DNA from: an uncultured Oscillospiraceae bacterium
Lineage (GTDB): Bacteria; Bacillota; Clostridia; Oscillospirales; Oscillospiraceae
Length of the DNA stretch: 6,131 bases
Reading direction: 5' to 3'
Assembly (NCBI GenBank): GCA_934565615.1
Contig: CAKTIH010000124.1
Location: 1-6,131 of the forward strand
The position numbers and the translations under genes were made by a program. The number at the start of each line of letters is the position of its first letter. The stretch's first letter is position 1. This document shows, one piece after another, positions 4,063-6,131 of this stretch. The notes under the pieces were generated by a model that was given only the letters and a program-made list of their open reading frames with translations, searched no databases and had not been told where the DNA came from.

Positions 4063-6131
4063 ATGAGCAAGAAATACGTTTACCTGTTTTCCGAGGGCAA
4101 CGCAAACATGCGTGAGCTGCTGGGCGGCAAGGGTGCCAACCTGGCCGAGATGACCAACATCGGTCTGCCTGTTCCCCAGGGCTTCACCATCACCACCGAA
4201 GCCTGCACCCAGTACTATGAGGACGGCCGTCAGATCAATGATGAGATCATGGCTGAGATCATGCAGTACGTCGCAAAGATGGAGGAAATGAACGGCAAGA
4301 AGTTCGGCGACCTCCAGAACCCCATGCTCGTCTCCGTGCGTTCCGGCGCCCGCGCCTCCATGCCCGGCATGATGGACACTATCCTGAACCTCGGCCTGAA
4401 TGACGACGTCGTCGCCGCCATGATCAAGGGCAACCCCGACCCCAAGTTCGAGCGTTTCGTTTATGACTCCTACCGCCGCTTCATCCAGATGTTCTCCGAC
4501 GTCGTTATGGAAGTCGGCAAGAAGTACTTCGAGCAGCTCATCGATGAGATGAAGGCCGAGAAGGGCGTCACCTCCGACCTCGAGCTCGACGCTTCCGACC
4601 TCAAGAAGCTCGCTGAGCAGTTCAAGGCAGAGTACAAGAAGCAGATCGGCGAGGACTTCCCCTCCGACCCGAAGGTCCAGCTCTACGAAGCTATCCGTGC
4701 GGTCTTCCGTTCTTGGGACAACCCCAGAGCAAACGTCTACCGCCGCGACAATGATATCCCCTACTCCTGGGGTACCGCTGTCAACGTCATGCCCATGGTG
4801 TTCGGCAACCTCAATGAGAACTCCGGCACCGGCGTTGCATTCACCCGTGACCCCGCCACCGGCGAGAAGAAGCTCATGGGCGAGTTCCTCGTCAATGCAC
4901 AGGGCGAAGACGTCGTCGCCGGCGTCCGCACTCCTATGCCCATCGCTCAGATGGCAGAGCAGTTCCCCGAAGCATACGCTGACTTCGTCAAAGTCTGCGG
5001 CATCCTCGAGGAGCACTACCGCGACATGCAGGACATGGAGTTCACCGTCGAGAACGGCAAGCTCTACATGCTCCAGTGCCGCAACGGCAAGCGTACCGCT
5101 CAGGCAGCTCTCAAGATCGCATGCGACCTCGTTGACGAGGGCATGATCGATGAGAAGAAGGCCGTTCTGATGATCGACCCGAGAAACCTCGACACTCTGC
5201 TCCACCCGCAGTTCGACACCGCCGCCCTCAAGGCCGCAACTCCCATCGGCAAGGGCCTCGGCGCATCCCCCGGCGCTGCCTGCGGCAAGATCGTCTTCTC
5301 CGCTGAAGAGGCCAAGGAATGGGCCGCACGCAAGGAGAAGGTCGTTCTCGTCCGTCTCGAGACCAGCCCTGAGGACATCGAAGGCATGAAGGCCGCACAG
5401 GGCATCCTGACCGTTCGCGGCGGCATGACCAGCCACGCGGCAGTTGTCGCCCGCGGCATGGGCAAGTGCTGCGTCTCCGGCTGCGGCGCTATCGCTATGG
5501 ACGAGGCAAACAAGAAGTTCACTCTCGCAGGCAAGACCTACCACGAGGGCGATTATATCTCCATCGACGGCTCCACCGGCAACATCTATGACGGCCTTAT
5601 CCCCACTGTCGACGCTACCATCGCAGGCGAGTTCGGCCGCATCATGGGCTGGGCTGACAAGTACCGCCGTCTGCAGGTCCGCACCAATGCCGATACTCCT
5701 CACGACGCACGCAAGGCACGTGAGCTTGGCGCACAGGGCATCGGCCTTACCCGTACCGAGCACATGTTCTTCAACAGCGACCGTATCGCTGCTTTCCGTG
5801 AGATGATCTGCTCCGATACCAAGGAAGAGCGCGTTGCAGCTCTTGCAAAGCTCGAGCCGATGCAGCAGGAAGACTTCGAGGGCATCTACGAAGCAATGGG
5901 CGGCTACCCCGTAACCATCCGCTTCCTCGATCCTCCTCTCCATGAGTTCGTTCCCACCGAGGAAGCCGACATTGAGGCTCTTGCAAAGGCTCAGGGTAAG
6001 ACCGTTGAGCAGATCAAGAACATCATTGCTTCCCTGCACGAGTTCAACCCCATGATGGGTCACCGCGGCTGCCGTCTGGCCGTCACCTTCCCGGAGATCG
6101 CCGAGATGCAGACCCGTGCCGTTATCAAGGC
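4063..6131 (+). CDS. ppdK: Pyruvate, phosphate dikinase, N-terminal and central part (truncated by window edge)
   Basis: The ATG at 4063 follows AAAGGA (4049-4054) by 8 nt and opens a frame of 689 codons that runs off the right edge; the family is about 870-880 residues. The enzyme interconverts pyruvate, ATP and phosphate with phosphoenolpyruvate, AMP and pyrophosphate in the cytoplasm. The start reads KYVYLFSEGNANMRELLGGKGANLAEM. The ATP-grasp segment SVRSGARASMPGMMDT has Arg93. The phosphohistidine domain has GGMTSHAAVVARG with catalytic His458, equivalent to His455 of the Clostridium symbiosum enzyme, preceded by Thr456. The pyruvate-binding barrel begins with Arg564 (in GLTRTEHMFF) and Arg620 (in TIRFLDPPLHEF), matching Arg561 and Arg617. 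The catalytic cysteine lies beyond the edge. Codon use is strongly biased (isoleucine almost only ATC/ATT), unlike the preceding operon, which suggests high expression. This is a separate transcription unit from rsmA. Confidence 0.97.
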   Translation, partial: MSKKYVYLFSEGNANMRELLGGKGANLAEMTNIGLPVPQGFTITTEACTQYYEDGRQINDEIMAEIMQYVAKMEEMNGKKFGDLQNPMLVSVRSGARASMPGMMDTILNLGLNDDVVAAMIKGNPDPKFERFVYDSYRRFIQMFSDVVMEVGKKYFEQLIDEMKAEKGVTSDLELDASDLKKLAEQFKAEYKKQIGEDFPSDPKVQLYEAIRAVFRSWDNPRANVYRRDNDIPYSWGTAVNVMPMVFGNLNENSGTGVAFTRDPATGEKKLMGEFLVNAQGEDVVAGVRTPMPIAQMAEQFPEAYADFVKVCGILEEHYRDMQDMEFTVENGKLYMLQCRNGKRTAQAALKIACDLVDEGMIDEKKAVLMIDPRNLDTLLHPQFDTAALKAATPIGKGLGASPGAACGKIVFSAEEAKEWAARKEKVVLVRLETSPEDIEGMKAAQGILTVRGGMTSHAAVVARGMGKCCVSGCGAIAMDEANKKFTLAGKTYHEGDYISIDGSTGNIYDGLIPTVDATIAGEFGRIMGWADKYRRLQVRTNADTPHDARKARELGAQGIGLTRTEHMFFNSDRIAAFREMICSDTKEERVAALAKLEPMQQEDFEGIYEAMGGYPVTIRFLDPPLHEFVPTEEADIEALAKAQGKTVEQIKNIIASLHEFNPMMGHRGCRLAVTFPEIAEMQTRAVIK

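Noticed and set aside
4021..6063. 680-codon open frame on the minus strand opposite ppdK
   Set aside because: It mirrors ppdK, whose protein is unmistakable in the plus frame. The antisense frame is open because strongly biased GC-rich codons of ppdK rarely give stops on the other strand. The translation is low-complexity (rich in A, V, L, D, G, H) and resembles no family.

Overview
The window looks like chromosomal core-genome DNA from a fairly GC-rich member of the Clostridia. An Oscillospirales (Ruminococcaceae/Oscillospiraceae)-like gut anaerobe is my best guess. The reasons are the TrmD and RimM variants, a pyruvate,phosphate dikinase gene, strong GGAGG-type ribosome binding sites and sigma-A-type promoters. 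I saw no mobile element, CRISPR array, tRNA or rRNA. The taxonomic call is inference from protein character, not from a search.

Layout. (1) 1-263, minus strand: 5' part of rplM (ribosomal protein L13), running off the left edge, with a near-consensus promoter and a structured leader of about 74 nt. (2) 264-477: divergent intergenic region holding that leader and promoter, an A/T-rich UP-element-like stretch, and A-tracts spaced about 10 bp apart. (3) 478-1212, plus: a TtcA-like PP-loop/iron-sulfur tRNA thiolase gene. (4) 1217-1297: a good promoter beginning 5 nt after the ttcA stop, and a short leader in which a GC-rich hairpin separates a strong Shine-Dalgarno from the rimM start. (5) 1298-3951: a tight operon rimM - trmD::GNAT - rsmA, with 3 nt between the first two genes and an ATGA overlap between the last two. 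(6) 3952-4062: promoter and 5' hairpin. (7) 4063-6131: ppdK, running off the right edge after 689 codons.

The genes in 478-3951 share one theme, maturation of the translation machinery. They cover thiolation of tRNA (TtcA-like), 30S assembly (RimM), m1G37 methylation of tRNA (TrmD) and dimethylation of two adenosines near the 3' end of 16S rRNA (RsmA). The classical Firmicutes partners of rimM-trmD (rpsP upstream, rplS downstream) are absent here.

The most unusual item is the trmD gene. Its 430-codon frame encodes a full-length TrmD of about 245 residues followed, after a short linker, by a full-length GNAT-type acetyltransferase domain. If real and not an assembly artefact, this is a two-enzyme fusion in which the acetyltransferase substrate is unknown and could be tRNA, a ribosomal protein or a small molecule. 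Second most interesting is the rimM leader, where the ribosome binding site appears to work only if an RNA hairpin folds.
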